NCBI RefSeq assembly: GCF_014656055.1
Contig: NZ_BNBR01000009.1
Coordinates: 62,001 to 126,000 of the forward strand
Direction: 5' to 3'
Origin: Streptomyces griseosporeus
GTDB lineage: Bacteria; Actinomycetota; Actinomycetes; Streptomycetales; Streptomycetaceae
DNA length: 64,000 bases
Shown piece by piece: positions 29,073-37,063 of this stretch. The position numbers and the translations under genes were made by a program. How positions within the stretch are numbered: position 1 is the first letter of the stretch; each line of letters begins with the position of its first letter. The notes under the pieces were generated by a model. It made no database searches. It was not told the DNA's origin and saw nothing but the letters and a program-made list of their open reading frames with translations.

Positions 29073-30125
29073 TCAGCCGGAGAGCACGTCGAGCAGGCGG
29101 TCCACGTCCTGCGGGGTGTTGTAGAGGTGGAAGGACGCCCGCAGGTTGCCCGCGCGGTCGGAGACCTCGATGCCCGCGGCGCTCAGCTCGGGCTGGCGGT
29201 GGCCGAGTCCGGGGACGGAGACGATGGCGGAGCCGGGGGCGGCGACGGGTTCGTGGCCGAGCGCGGCGAGACCCGTGCGGAACCGGTCGGCCAGCGCGGT
29301 GTCGTGGGCGTGGACGGCTTCCACGCCCAGTTCCTCGATCAGTTCCAGGGAGGCGCGCAGCCCGGCCCAGCTGAACAGGCTCGGGCTGATGTCGAACCTG
29401 CGTGCCGAGCGGGCCAGTTCGGTGACCGGGCCATAGCAGCTGTCCCAGGGCTTCTCCCCCGCGACCCAGCCGGCGAGGAGCGGGGCGAGCGAGCCGGGGT
29501 CCTCGGGGCCGACGAAGAAGGCGGCGCCGTGCGGGCCGAGGAGCCACTTGAAGCCCACGGAGGCGAGGAAGTCGTAGGTGCCGGGGTCGATCGGCAGCCA
29601 GCCGGCCGACTGGGAGGCGTCGAGGTAGATCCGCGCTCCGTGGGCCCGGGCCGCGTCCCGGACGGCGGCGAGGTCGGCGACGCGGCCGTCGGCGGACTGG
29701 GCGGTGCTGACCGCGACCAGCGCGGTGTCGGGGCGGACGGCGTCGGCGATCCGGTCCAGCGGGACGGCGCGCACCTTGAGGTCGCCGCGCATGTGGAACG
29801 GGTTCACCAGGGAGGCGAAGTCGGCCTCGGCCGTCAGGACTTCGGCGCCGGCGGGCAGCGAGGCGGCGATCAGGGCGCCGTACTCCGCGACCGAAGCGCC
29901 GGTCGCCACCCGTTCGACGGGCACCCCGGCGATCCGGGCGAAGGAGGCGCGGGCGGCCTCCACGTCCCCGTACAGCGGGGTGAGCGGCCGGCCCTCGGCC
30001 CGCATCCGCACCGCGCGGTGCACGGCGGCGACGGTGCGGGCCGGCAGCAGGCCGTTGCTCGCGGTGTTCAGGTAGGTGTTCTCCGGTGCGAACTCGGCGC
30101 GGACGAGGCTCTCGAAGGTCTCCAT
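29073..30125 (-). CDS. Class V aminotransferase / cysteine desulfurase-like PLP enzyme
   Basis: Fold-type I PLP enzyme of about 350 residues (METFESLVRAEF start). Landmarks are TYLNTASNGLLPARTV, VATGASVAEYGALIAASLP, VSTAQSADGRVADL, IYLDASQSAGWLPID and the probable PLP lysine in FLASVGFKWLLGPHGAAFF. No catalytic cysteine loop of true NifS/SufS was seen, so it is more likely an aminotransferase or lyase of the isopenicillin-N-epimerase-like group. An in-frame ATG at 30161 could add 12 residues. It lies downstream of the DsbA-like gene on the same strand, with an 88-base gap. Confidence 0.8.
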   Translation of the reverse strand: METFESLVRAEFAPENTYLNTASNGLLPARTVAAVHRAVRMRAEGRPLTPLYGDVEAARASFARIAGVPVERVATGASVAEYGALIAASLPAGAEVLTAEADFASLVNPFHMRGDLKVRAVPLDRIADAVRPDTALVAVSTAQSADGRVADLAAVRDAARAHGARIYLDASQSAGWLPIDPGTYDFLASVGFKWLLGPHGAAFFVGPEDPGSLAPLLAGWVAGEKPWDSCYGPVTELARSARRFDISPSLFSWAGLRASLELIEELGVEAVHAHDTALADRFRTGLAALGHEPVAAPGSAIVSVPGLGHRQPELSAAGIEVSDRAGNLRASFHLYNTPQDVDRLLDVLSG

Positions 30126-30213
30126 GGAACCACTGTGAGCCCTGACCTTCCCCAAGTCCATTGCATTCTTTTACGTGGTCACGCAAAGGACTGCTTATGG
30201 ATGGGCCACCGGA

Positions 30214-30942
30214 TCAGTGCTGCGGCACCGCGCACCCGTCCGGCCCGCAGGCGTCCGCGTCGCCCCGGCCCTGGTCGATCAGGGTCAGCGGGGAGCGCTC
30301 GCCCCAGGCCTGCGCGAGGGCCTGCGCGAAGACCTCGGCGGGCTGGGCGCCGGAGACGCCGTACTTCCGGTCGAGGACGAAGAACGGCACACCGCTCGCG
30401 CCGAGCTGGGCGGCCTCGCGTTCGTCGGCGCGCACCTCGGCGGCGTAGGCGTCCGGGTCGGCGAGCACCTTGCGGGCGGCGTCGGCGTCCAGTCCGGCCT
30501 CGACGGCCAGCTCCACGAGCCGCTCGTCGCCCTCGGTGAAGACGGAGCGCTCCTCGGCGAAGTTGGCGCGGTAGAAGATCTGGACGAGCTGGTCCTGGCG
30601 GCCCTGCTCCTTGGCGAAGTGCAGCAGGCGGTGCATGTCGAAGGTGTTGCCGTGGTCGCGGCCCCGGGTGCGGTACTCCAGGCCCTCGGCGGCGGCCTGC
30701 GCGCCGACGTTGTCCTCGGCGGCCTGGGCCTGCGCCTCGCTCATGCCGTACTTCTTCGCGAGCATCGGGATGACGGGCCCGGCGTCGCCCTTGGCGCGCC
30801 CCGGGTCCAGTTCGAAGGAGCGGTGCACCACCTCGACGTCGTCGCGGTGCGGGAAGGCCGCGAGCGCCTTCTCGAAGCGGGCCTTGCCCACGTAGCACCA
30901 GGGGCAGGCGATGTCGCTCCAGATCTCGACGCGCAGGGTCAC
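30214..30942 (-). CDS. DsbA/FrnE-family thioredoxin-fold oxidoreductase
   Basis: Thioredoxin-fold protein of 242 residues related to the polyketide-biosynthesis protein FrnE and to 2-hydroxychromene-2-carboxylate isomerases. The N-terminal active site is Cys13-P-W-Cys16 in WSDIACPWCYVGKARFE, followed by a helical insertion and the cis-Pro region GASGVPFFVLDRKYGVSGAQ. There is no signal peptide, so it acts in the cytoplasm. A Cys pair near the C-terminus (DACGPDGCAVPQH) is extra. The GTG start at 30942 gives the canonical MTLRVEIWSD. A TGAACGTTCA palindrome lies 60 bases upstream. Confidence 0.9.
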   Translation of the reverse strand: MTLRVEIWSDIACPWCYVGKARFEKALAAFPHRDDVEVVHRSFELDPGRAKGDAGPVIPMLAKKYGMSEAQAQAAEDNVGAQAAAEGLEYRTRGRDHGNTFDMHRLLHFAKEQGRQDQLVQIFYRANFAEERSVFTEGDERLVELAVEAGLDADAARKVLADPDAYAAEVRADEREAAQLGASGVPFFVLDRKYGVSGAQPAEVFAQALAQAWGERSPLTLIDQGRGDADACGPDGCAVPQH

Positions 30943-31002
30943 GGTTCACTCACTCCAGTCGCAGGGGGGCACGGAGACGTCCTCGGCCTCCGCAGGAGTG
31001 TA

Positions 31003-31012
31003 TGAACGTTCA
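31003..31012. promoter_or_regulatory. TGAACGTTCA palindrome upstream of the DsbA-like gene
   Basis: A perfect ten-base palindrome sits in the 81-base gap between the GNAT stop and the DsbA-like start, in an AT-enriched patch. GAACGTTC cores are frequent in TetR-family operators, so a repressor site is plausible. Confidence 0.4.
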
Positions 31013-31023
31013 AACAGCCGGTT

Positions 31024-31524
31024 TCATTCCCCCGGCCGGGGCACCGCCAGTGACAGCCGCAGGCCGAGGTGATGGTCGCCGGGGGCGTACGGCCGGTCGG
31101 GGTCCGCTGTCCAGCCCTGCCGGGCGTAGAACGCGCGCGCCCGGGCGTTGTCCACGTGCACGTCGAGGACGGCGGCGCGCCGCCGGTCGGCGCGCCACTG
31201 CTCGACGCAGGCGGCGTGCAGGGCCGTACCGACGCCGGTGCGCCAGCGGCCGGGCTCGACATGGAACTGGTACAGCTTGACGGTGTGCGCGGGGCCGCCC
31301 TCCGGCACGCGGAAGGAGGCGATGCCGGTGAGCACCCCGTCCTCCACCACGCCCAGCACCTGCCCGTCCGGGCGCTCGACGGCGGTCCGCCAGGCGGCGA
31401 GCCAGTCGGTGCCGTCGTCCGGGAGCCCGTCCGGGTAGTACGTCGACCGGGCCCGGGTGTGCAGGGCGGCGACGGCCCCGGCCTCGGCGGGCAGGACGGT
31501 GCGGATCACACGTCGGCTGATCAT
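31024..31524 (-). CDS. GNAT-family N-acetyltransferase
   Basis: Single-domain GCN5-related acetyltransferase of 166 residues. It shows VIRTVLPAEAGAVAALHTRA at the start, the strand-helix region LYQFHVEPGRWRTGVGTALHAACVEQ (acetyl-CoA pyrophosphate loop GRWRTGVG) and a late LDVHVDNARARAFYARQGW. ATG 31524 was chosen within a longer open frame because it gives the normal N-terminus. Substrate unknown. It follows the DUF1349 gene on the minus strand after 47 bases, so it may be the last gene of the dehydrogenase unit. Confidence 0.85.
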   Translation of the reverse strand: MISRRVIRTVLPAEAGAVAALHTRARSTYYPDGLPDDGTDWLAAWRTAVERPDGQVLGVVEDGVLTGIASFRVPEGGPAHTVKLYQFHVEPGRWRTGVGTALHAACVEQWRADRRRAAVLDVHVDNARARAFYARQGWTADPDRPYAPGDHHLGLRLSLAVPRPGE

Positions 31525-31571
31525 GCCCGTCAGGACGCGTACCGCGGCGGCGGGGTTCCCCGGCCGCCCGC

Positions 31572-32180
31572 TCAGCTGCCGTCTCTGAGGTCGTCCGGCC
31601 AGGCCGGCCGGAACTCCAGGTGGTCGAAGGTCACCGCGCAGCCCTCCCCCAGTGGCGACTGGGTCATGAAGCCGACCAGGGCCGCGCCCGTCTCCTTCTC
31701 CTCGCCGAGCGTGAAGAGGCGGACGAAGGTCCAGCGCTCGCCGTCGCGGGAGGCGTGGAAGGCGAAGGCACGGCCGGTGCGGCTGACCCGCAGCCACACC
31801 GAACTGCCCGTCACGGTGAAGGAGTTGGCGTCGTCGGAGTGCCCCCGGGTGACCACCGTGCACACGGTGGGCACGTCCGGGGAGTACTCCAGGCACAGTT
31901 TGGCCCAGGCCCGTTCGCCGACGTGGACGTAGAGCGCCCCGGCGTCGAACGCCGCGCCGAACCCCACGGTGACCCGGGCGATCAGCTGGAAGTCACCCTC
32001 GGGCGCGCCCAGCAGCCGCGGTGCGTCGGCGGCCGGCTCGACCGCCTCCCCGGTGGGCGGCACGAAACGGTCCTGGCGTGCGCCGGCCCACCCGGTGAGC
32101 ACCCCGCCCTCGTAGGACCAGTTGCCGTCGGGGCCGTAGGTGCGCAGCCGGAAGGGGAGTTCGGGAAGCTCTGCGTCCAT
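31572..32180 (-). CDS. DUF1349 domain-containing protein (regulation-of-enolase-like, jelly-roll fold)
   Basis: Cytoplasmic 202-residue protein with no signal peptide. It resembles DUF1349/YesU-type concanavalin-like beta-sandwich proteins: FDAGALYVHVGERAWAKLCLEYS, VVTRGHSDDANSF, WLRVSRTGRAFAFHASRDGERW and GFMTQSPLGEGCAVTFDHLEF. YesU sits among pectin-degradation genes in Bacillus, which agrees with the aldehyde dehydrogenase upstream acting on sugar-acid products. It starts nine bases after the dehydrogenase stop and so is translationally linked to it. The biochemical role is unknown. Confidence 0.82.
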   Translation of the reverse strand: MDAELPELPFRLRTYGPDGNWSYEGGVLTGWAGARQDRFVPPTGEAVEPAADAPRLLGAPEGDFQLIARVTVGFGAAFDAGALYVHVGERAWAKLCLEYSPDVPTVCTVVTRGHSDDANSFTVTGSSVWLRVSRTGRAFAFHASRDGERWTFVRLFTLGEEKETGAALVGFMTQSPLGEGCAVTFDHLEFRPAWPDDLRDGS

Positions 32181-32189
32181 GGGCGGCTT

Positions 32190-33719
32190 CTACCGCTCCA
32201 GGCGTCCGTTGAACCGCCGCGGCAGCCCCAGCGGGTTGTCGTCGCGCAGCTCCGGCGGCAGCAGGGCCTCGGGCGCGTTCTGGTAGGCGACCGGGCGCAG
32301 CCAGCGCTCGATGGCCGTGCCGCCCACGGAGGTGGAGGTGGAGGTCGTCGCCGGGTACGGGCCGCCGTGGTGCTGGGCAGCGGCCACGGCGACGCCCGTC
32401 GGCCAGCCGTTGACGAGCACACGTCCGGCGAGCGGGGTCAGCTCGGCGAGGATCTCGGTGGCCCGGCCCTCGCCGGCGGCCTCGGCCTCCGACACCTGGA
32501 CCGTCGCCGTGAGGTTGCCGGGCAGCCGGGACAGGACGGCCTTGACCTCGTCCTCGTCGTCGTAGCGGGCGACGACGGTGACCGGGCCGAAGCACTCCTC
32601 CAGCAGCAGGTCGTGCTCGTCCTCGGCGGCCAGCCGGCTCGCCGGGACGGTGAGGAAGCCGGCGCTGACCGTGTGCTCGCCGCCCGCGCCCGGCGTCACC
32701 GGCGCGTCCACGTCGGGCAGCTGGGCGCGCTCGGCGACCCCGGCGACGAAGTTGTCCCGCATGCGGTGGTCGAGCAGGACGCCGGGGTCGGTGTTGCTCA
32801 CGGCGTCGGTGAGGGACTTGACCAGGCCGTCGCCGGCGGCGCCGGACGGCACCAGCACCAGGCCGGGCTTCACGCAGAACTGGCCGACGCCCAGCGTCAT
32901 GGACCCGGCGAGCCCGGCGCCGATGGCCTCGGCGCGCTCGGCGGCGGCGGCCTCGGTGACCACGACCGGGTTCAGGGAGCCCAGCTCACCGTGGAAGGGG
33001 ATCGGCACGGGGCGCGCGGCGGCCGCGTCGAACAGCGCGCGCCCGCCGCGGATCGAGCCGGTGAAGCCGGCCGCGGCGACCAGCGGGTGCCTGATCAGCT
33101 CGACGCCCGCCTCGAAGCCGTGCACGAGACCGACGACACCGGCGGGGATGCCGTGCTCCGCGGCGGCGTTCCGCAGCACCCTGGCGACCACCTCGGACAG
33201 GGCCGGGTGGTCGGGGTGGGCCTTGACCACGACGGGGCAGCCCGCGGCGAGCGCGCTCGCGGTGTCGCCGCCGGCCACGGAGAAGGCGAAGGGGAAGTTG
33301 GACGCCGAGTAGACGGCGACCACGCCGAGCGGCACCTTGTAGCGGCGCAGGTCGGGGATGGGCGGGGTGGCGGTGTCGTCGGGGTGGTTGATGACGACGT
33401 CGAGGAAGGCGCCCTCGTCGACGATGCCGGCGAAGGCGCGCAGCTGGTAGCAGGTGCGGGCGAGTTCGCCGTTGAGCCGGACCGGGCCGAGCGCGGTCTC
33501 CGCGTCGGCGACCTCGACGAGCTGGCCCTTCGCGGCCTCCAGGTGGTCGGCGGCGGTGCGCAGGAAGGCGGCGCGGACCGTGCGGTCGGCGAGCGCCTCG
33601 CGCGCGGCGTGGGCGGCCGTGACGGTGGCGTCCACCTCCTGGGCTGTGGCCTCCACCGCAACCTGTTCCCGCTGCTTCCCGGTTCGGGGGTCGACACTCC
33701 AGACTGGTGCTGCTGCCAC
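32190..33719 (-). CDS. NADP-type aldehyde dehydrogenase, probable 2-oxoglutarate semialdehyde (2,5-dioxovalerate) dehydrogenase
   Basis: Aldehyde dehydrogenase of 509 residues, close in character to alpha-ketoglutarate semialdehyde dehydrogenases: YKVPLGVVAVYSASNFPFAFS, GGDTASALAAGCPVVVKAHPDHP, the glutamate region FHGELGSLNPVVVTE and the catalytic cysteine in GVGQFCVKPGLVL. It would oxidise the final product of non-phosphorylative sugar-acid catabolism to 2-oxoglutarate. The GTG at 33719 follows GGAAAGGA and gives a normal N-terminus; the longer frame crosses into the divergent regulator's leader. The divergent IclR-type gene and its likely operator control it. It may complete the pathway encoded at 58875-61507. 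Confidence 0.88.
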   Translation of the reverse strand: MAAAPVWSVDPRTGKQREQVAVEATAQEVDATVTAAHAAREALADRTVRAAFLRTAADHLEAAKGQLVEVADAETALGPVRLNGELARTCYQLRAFAGIVDEGAFLDVVINHPDDTATPPIPDLRRYKVPLGVVAVYSASNFPFAFSVAGGDTASALAAGCPVVVKAHPDHPALSEVVARVLRNAAAEHGIPAGVVGLVHGFEAGVELIRHPLVAAAGFTGSIRGGRALFDAAAARPVPIPFHGELGSLNPVVVTEAAAAERAEAIGAGLAGSMTLGVGQFCVKPGLVLVPSGAAGDGLVKSLTDAVSNTDPGVLLDHRMRDNFVAGVAERAQLPDVDAPVTPGAGGEHTVSAGFLTVPASRLAAEDEHDLLLEECFGPVTVVARYDDEDEVKAVLSRLPGNLTATVQVSEAEAAGEGRATEILAELTPLAGRVLVNGWPTGVAVAAAQHHGGPYPATTSTSTSVGGTAIERWLRPVAYQNAPEALLPPELRDDNPLGLPRRFNGRLER

Positions 33720-33756
33720 CGTGGGGTCCTTTCCAGTACTCGCCCGTCCACCAGGG

Positions 33757-33776
33757 GCGTTCGATATACTGAACGC
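33757..33776. promoter_or_regulatory. Palindromic operator between the dehydrogenase and IclR genes
   Basis: Perfect six-base arms GCGTTC and GAACGC flank the eight-base AT-rich spacer GATATACT. The site lies 38 bases upstream of the dehydrogenase GTG and 61 upstream of the IclR-type ATG. The spacer contains TATACT, a plausible -10 hexamer for the plus-strand gene. Position and symmetry suit autoregulation and repression by the neighbouring IclR-family protein. Confidence 0.65.
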
Positions 33777-33837
33777 TGTCTCTGATGATGAATGCAGTTC
33801 GGAGACTATTTCCCGTCGGATGAAGGGGTCAAGGGCG

Positions 33838-34611
33838 ATGTCTGCAGGCGAGACGGGCGGCGGGGCGCAGGTCAAATCGGCGGTACGGACGGTGGAACTG
33901 CTGGAGTACTTCGCCGCACGCCCCGGAATGCACTCCCTCGCCTCCGTGCAGGAGGCCGTCGGCTACCCCAAGTCCAGTCTCTACATGCTGCTGCGCACCC
34001 TGGTCGAACTGGGCTGGGTGGAGACGGACGCCACCGGCACGCGGTACGGCATCGGGGTGCGGGCGCTGCTGGTCGGCACGTCGTACATCGACGGCGACGA
34101 GGTGGTGGCGGCGGCCCGGCCGACCCTGGACCGGCTGTCGGACGACACGACGGAGACCATCCACCTGGCGCGCCTCGACGGCACCAACGTGGTCTACCTG
34201 GCCACCCGCCAGTCCCAGCACTACCTGCGCCCCTTCACCCGGGTCGGGCGCCGGCTGCCCGCGCACTCGACCTCGCTCGGCAAGGCGATCCTGTCCACGT
34301 TCAGCGACGAGCAGGTCCGCAAGATGCTCCCGGAGACGCTGCCCGCGCTCACCGAGAACACCATCACCGACCGGGAGAAGCTCATCGAGGAGCTGCACCA
34401 GGTGCGCGAGCAGGGCTTCGCCGTGGACCGCGAGGAGAACACCCTCGGGCTGCGCTGCTTCGGCGTGGCGATCCCGTACCGCACCCCGGCCCGTGACGCG
34501 ATCAGCTGCTCGGTGCCGGTGGCGCGGCTGACCCCGGCGCACGAGCAGATGGTCAAGGACGCCCTGTTCGACGCCCGCGACCGGCTGACGCTGGCGACGC
34601 GGCGCCTCTGA
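33838..34611 (+). CDS. IclR-family transcriptional regulator
   Basis: Repressor or activator of 257 residues. The N-terminal winged helix-turn-helix is visible in SAVRTVELLEYFAARPGMHSL and VQEAVGYPKSSLYMLLRTLVELGWVE. The C-terminal effector domain has TIHLARLDGTNVVYLATRQS, RRLPAHSTSLGKAILSTF and LGLRCFGVAIPYRTP. ATG 33838 has GAAGGGG upstream; ATG 33820 is an in-frame alternative. It is divergent from the aldehyde dehydrogenase. IclR proteins often sense sugar acids, so a pathway intermediate is a likely ligand. A 24-base palindrome follows the gene. Confidence 0.92.
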   Translation: MSAGETGGGAQVKSAVRTVELLEYFAARPGMHSLASVQEAVGYPKSSLYMLLRTLVELGWVETDATGTRYGIGVRALLVGTSYIDGDEVVAAARPTLDRLSDDTTETIHLARLDGTNVVYLATRQSQHYLRPFTRVGRRLPAHSTSLGKAILSTFSDEQVRKMLPETLPALTENTITDREKLIEELHQVREQGFAVDREENTLGLRCFGVAIPYRTPARDAISCSVPVARLTPAHEQMVKDALFDARDRLTLATRRL

Positions 34612-34664
34612 ACGGCATAGGGCCGGAGCAGGAGTCCGCGGCTCCCCCGGCCCGGTAGGACCCG

Positions 34665-34688
34665 CGTCTCCGCCGCGCGGCGGAGACG
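34665..34688 (+). terminator. Perfect 24-base palindrome after the IclR gene
   Basis: Twelve-base arms, beginning CGTCTCCGCC on the left, meet without a spacer, 54 bases past the stop. It is a likely terminator that separates this gene from the membrane protein and two-component unit. Confidence 0.7.
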
Positions 34689-34741
34689 GATCGTCGGTGC
34701 GCAGGACGCGCGGGCCGGGCGGGGCGCGGGAGCGTGGGGCC

Positions 34742-35809
34742 ATGACGCAGTCACCCGGCTCCGCCGTCCCCGCCTTCGGCTCCGCTGCTCCCGCAGGTCC
34801 CGCCGCTTCCTCCCCCTCCTCCCCCTCCTCCCCCGACGTCGCCGGGCGCGTCCCGCTCGGCCGTTCCCGCCGGATCCTGCGCGCTGTCGCCGTCGCCTCC
34901 TGTCTGCCGTACCTCTCGCTGAAGGCCGCCTGGATCGCCGGGAGCCGGATCGGGATCCCGCGGGGCAGCTCGCTGCTGGAGCACCCCACGACCATGGCGG
35001 TCGCCAACAGCGTGACCGTGCTGATGGACGCGGCGGTGATCGTGCTGGCGCTGGTGCTGACCCGGCCGTGGGGGCTGCGGGCGCCGGCGTGGCTGCTCGC
35101 GGTGCCGGTGTGGGTGGCGACCGGGCTGCTGGCGCCGATCATGGCCGGGTTCCCGCTCCAGCTCGCGGCACGGGCCCTCGGCGGTGGCGGCGGGCACCGG
35201 ACGGCGCGCGAGCCGTTCCTCGACGAGTGGGTCTTCGGGGTGGTGTACACCGGGTTCATCGTGCAGGGCGTCGCGCTGGGCACGCTGTTCGCGCTGTACG
35301 CCCGGGACCGGTGGGGGCAGCTGTGGCGCGGGCCGGTGTGGGAGCTGCCGGTCAGCGTGGTCGGTGCGGCCCAGCGGTGCACGGCCGTCGCCGCGGGCGT
35401 GCTCGCCCTGTTCCCGCTCACCGTGCACCTGCTGTGGGCGTGCGGCGCCACCACCGGACTGAGCGAGGGCCGCGTCCCGGAGCGCACCGGCGCCTTCTAC
35501 GCCCTGGAGGCGGTGTACGTCCTGTTCCTGCTGGCCGCCGTCACGGGCGCCGGCCTGCTGGCCTTCCGGCGCGGCCGGCCCCTGCCCGTGACGGTGCCGC
35601 TCGCCCTCGCCTGGGTCGGCTCCGGCGCCGCCGCCTGCTGGGGCGCGTGGCTGTCGGTGGCCGCGCTGACCGCGGTGGACGACCCCGCCGACCGGGCCAC
35701 GCCGCTGATGCTGCTGACCTACGCTGGCCAGATGATCACCGGGTTCCTCGTCGCCGCGGTCGCCGCCCACTTCCTCGCGGAGCGCTCGACGACGGGGCGC
35801 GCGGCGTGA
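34742..35809 (+). CDS. Polytopic membrane protein of unknown function, coupled to a histidine kinase
   Basis: Unrecognised 355-residue integral membrane protein with about eight hydrophobic helices. The N-terminal 40 residues are a Ser/Pro/Ala-rich cytoplasmic or flexible segment. Helices begin at RILRAVAVASCLPYLSLKAAW and continue through TVLMDAAVIVLALVLTRPWG, LLAVPVWVATGLLAPIMAGF and later segments, ending with GQMITGFLVAAVAAHFLA. ATG 34742 is preferred over GTG 34697. The stop overlaps the histidine-kinase GTG, so the proteins are translationally coupled and may form one sensory complex. No enzymatic motif was found. Confidence 0.8.
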   Translation: MTQSPGSAVPAFGSAAPAGPAASSPSSPSSPDVAGRVPLGRSRRILRAVAVASCLPYLSLKAAWIAGSRIGIPRGSSLLEHPTTMAVANSVTVLMDAAVIVLALVLTRPWGLRAPAWLLAVPVWVATGLLAPIMAGFPLQLAARALGGGGGHRTAREPFLDEWVFGVVYTGFIVQGVALGTLFALYARDRWGQLWRGPVWELPVSVVGAAQRCTAVAAGVLALFPLTVHLLWACGATTGLSEGRVPERTGAFYALEAVYVLFLLAAVTGAGLLAFRRGRPLPVTVPLALAWVGSGAAACWGAWLSVAALTAVDDPADRATPLMLLTYAGQMITGFLVAAVAAHFLAERSTTGRAA

Positions 35810-37053
35810 GAGACGTCCTGCGGCCGCTGTTGGGCCGGCGGGCGCGCCTCCGTTGGATCCATCTGATCCTCGGCGGCGCGCTCGCCATGCCGTACGTCTT
35901 CGTCGGCGAGCTGATCGTCGGCCCCACGCTGGACGCCCGGTACGTCTTCGGTGATCTGCCCCTCCAACTGCTGTCGTTCGTGCTGGGGTTGCCGCTCGCC
36001 GCGCTCACCGCGGCGGTGTTCCCGATGACCCGGCCGCTGGAGGCGGGCGCCGCGCGCGCCCTGTGCGGCATCGCCCCTGACCGGCTGGCGTACGGCCCCG
36101 CCCGGGGCCGGCCGGCGCGGGGCCGGACGGCGGCCTGGTTCACGCTGCACCTGGGGTTCGGCGGGATCGTCGCCGGGATGTCGCTGGCGGTGCCACCGCT
36201 CGCGGCCGTGCTGCTGGCGCTGCCCCTGGCGGCGCCGTTCGGCAGCCGGCTCGGCATGCCGCGCTCCTTCGGCGGTGCCGAGGCACTGGTACTGGCGCCG
36301 GTGACCGGAGCCGTCCTGCTCCTCGCGCTCGCGGGCTGTGCCGCCGGTGCGGGCGCGCTGCTGGCCCGCTGGGCGCCGGCGCTGCTCGGGCCGACGCCGG
36401 AGGACCGGCTCGCGGCGGCCGAGGCGCGCGCCGCCGACCTCGCGGTGCGCAACCGGCTGGCGCGCGAACTGCACGACTCCGTCGGGCACGCCCTGAGCGC
36501 CGTCATGCTCCAGGCGAGCGCCGCCCGCCGGGTCCTGGACAGCGACCCGGAGTTCGCCCGCGAGGCGCTCGCCGCGATCGAGGACACCACCCGGCGCACG
36601 GTGGGCGACCTCGACGCGGTGCTCGGCGTGCTGCGCGACGGCGACGCGCCCGGCACGGCTCCCGCGCCCACCCTCGCCGCCGACCTGGACGGGCTGCTGC
36701 GCCGCACGCGCGCGGGAGGCGTACGGGTCACGGCCGACGTCACCGTGGACCCGGCCGCGCTGCCGCCGGTGCTGTCCCGGGAGGCGTACCGGATCGTGCA
36801 GGAGGGGCTGAGCAACGCCCTGCGGCACGCCGGTCAGCGGGTGGAGGTCAGGCTGCGCGTCGAGGCCGCCGACGGCCGCCTGGAGATCACCGTCGAGAAC
36901 CCGCTGGGCGGGGCCGGGCCGTGCCGCCCCGGCGGCGGCCACGGCCTGCGCGGCATGGCCGACCGGGCCCGCCTGCTGGGCGGCACCGCCGAGGCGGGCC
37001 CGCGGGAGGGCGTCTGGCGCCTGCACGTACGACTGCCGATGAAAGACAGCTGA
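35806..37053 (+). CDS. Sensor histidine kinase, HisKA_3 type
   Basis: Membrane sensor kinase of 415 residues. The N-terminal half has about five hydrophobic helices, one of which leads into a cytoplasmic linker (DRLAAAEARAADLAVRNR). The phosphoacceptor His223 lies in RNRLARELHDSVGHALSAVML, typical of the NarL-partner HisKA_3 class. The ATP-binding domain has an N-box variant EGLSNALRHAG and G-rich GGGHGLRGMADRARLLGG. The GTG start overlaps the membrane-protein stop and the response regulator follows ten bases later. Its signal is unknown; the adjacent PBP suggests the cell envelope. Confidence 0.92.
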   Translation: MRDVLRPLLGRRARLRWIHLILGGALAMPYVFVGELIVGPTLDARYVFGDLPLQLLSFVLGLPLAALTAAVFPMTRPLEAGAARALCGIAPDRLAYGPARGRPARGRTAAWFTLHLGFGGIVAGMSLAVPPLAAVLLALPLAAPFGSRLGMPRSFGGAEALVLAPVTGAVLLLALAGCAAGAGALLARWAPALLGPTPEDRLAAAEARAADLAVRNRLARELHDSVGHALSAVMLQASAARRVLDSDPEFAREALAAIEDTTRRTVGDLDAVLGVLRDGDAPGTAPAPTLAADLDGLLRRTRAGGVRVTADVTVDPAALPPVLSREAYRIVQEGLSNALRHAGQRVEVRLRVEAADGRLEITVENPLGGAGPCRPGGGHGLRGMADRARLLGGTAEAGPREGVWRLHVRLPMKDS

Positions 37054-37063
37054 AGGACACCCG

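Noticed and set aside
29010..30539. Long plus-strand open frame over the aminotransferase and DsbA-like genes
   Set aside because: It lies antisense to two well-supported genes and its product is Gly/Val/Arg-rich without any domain.
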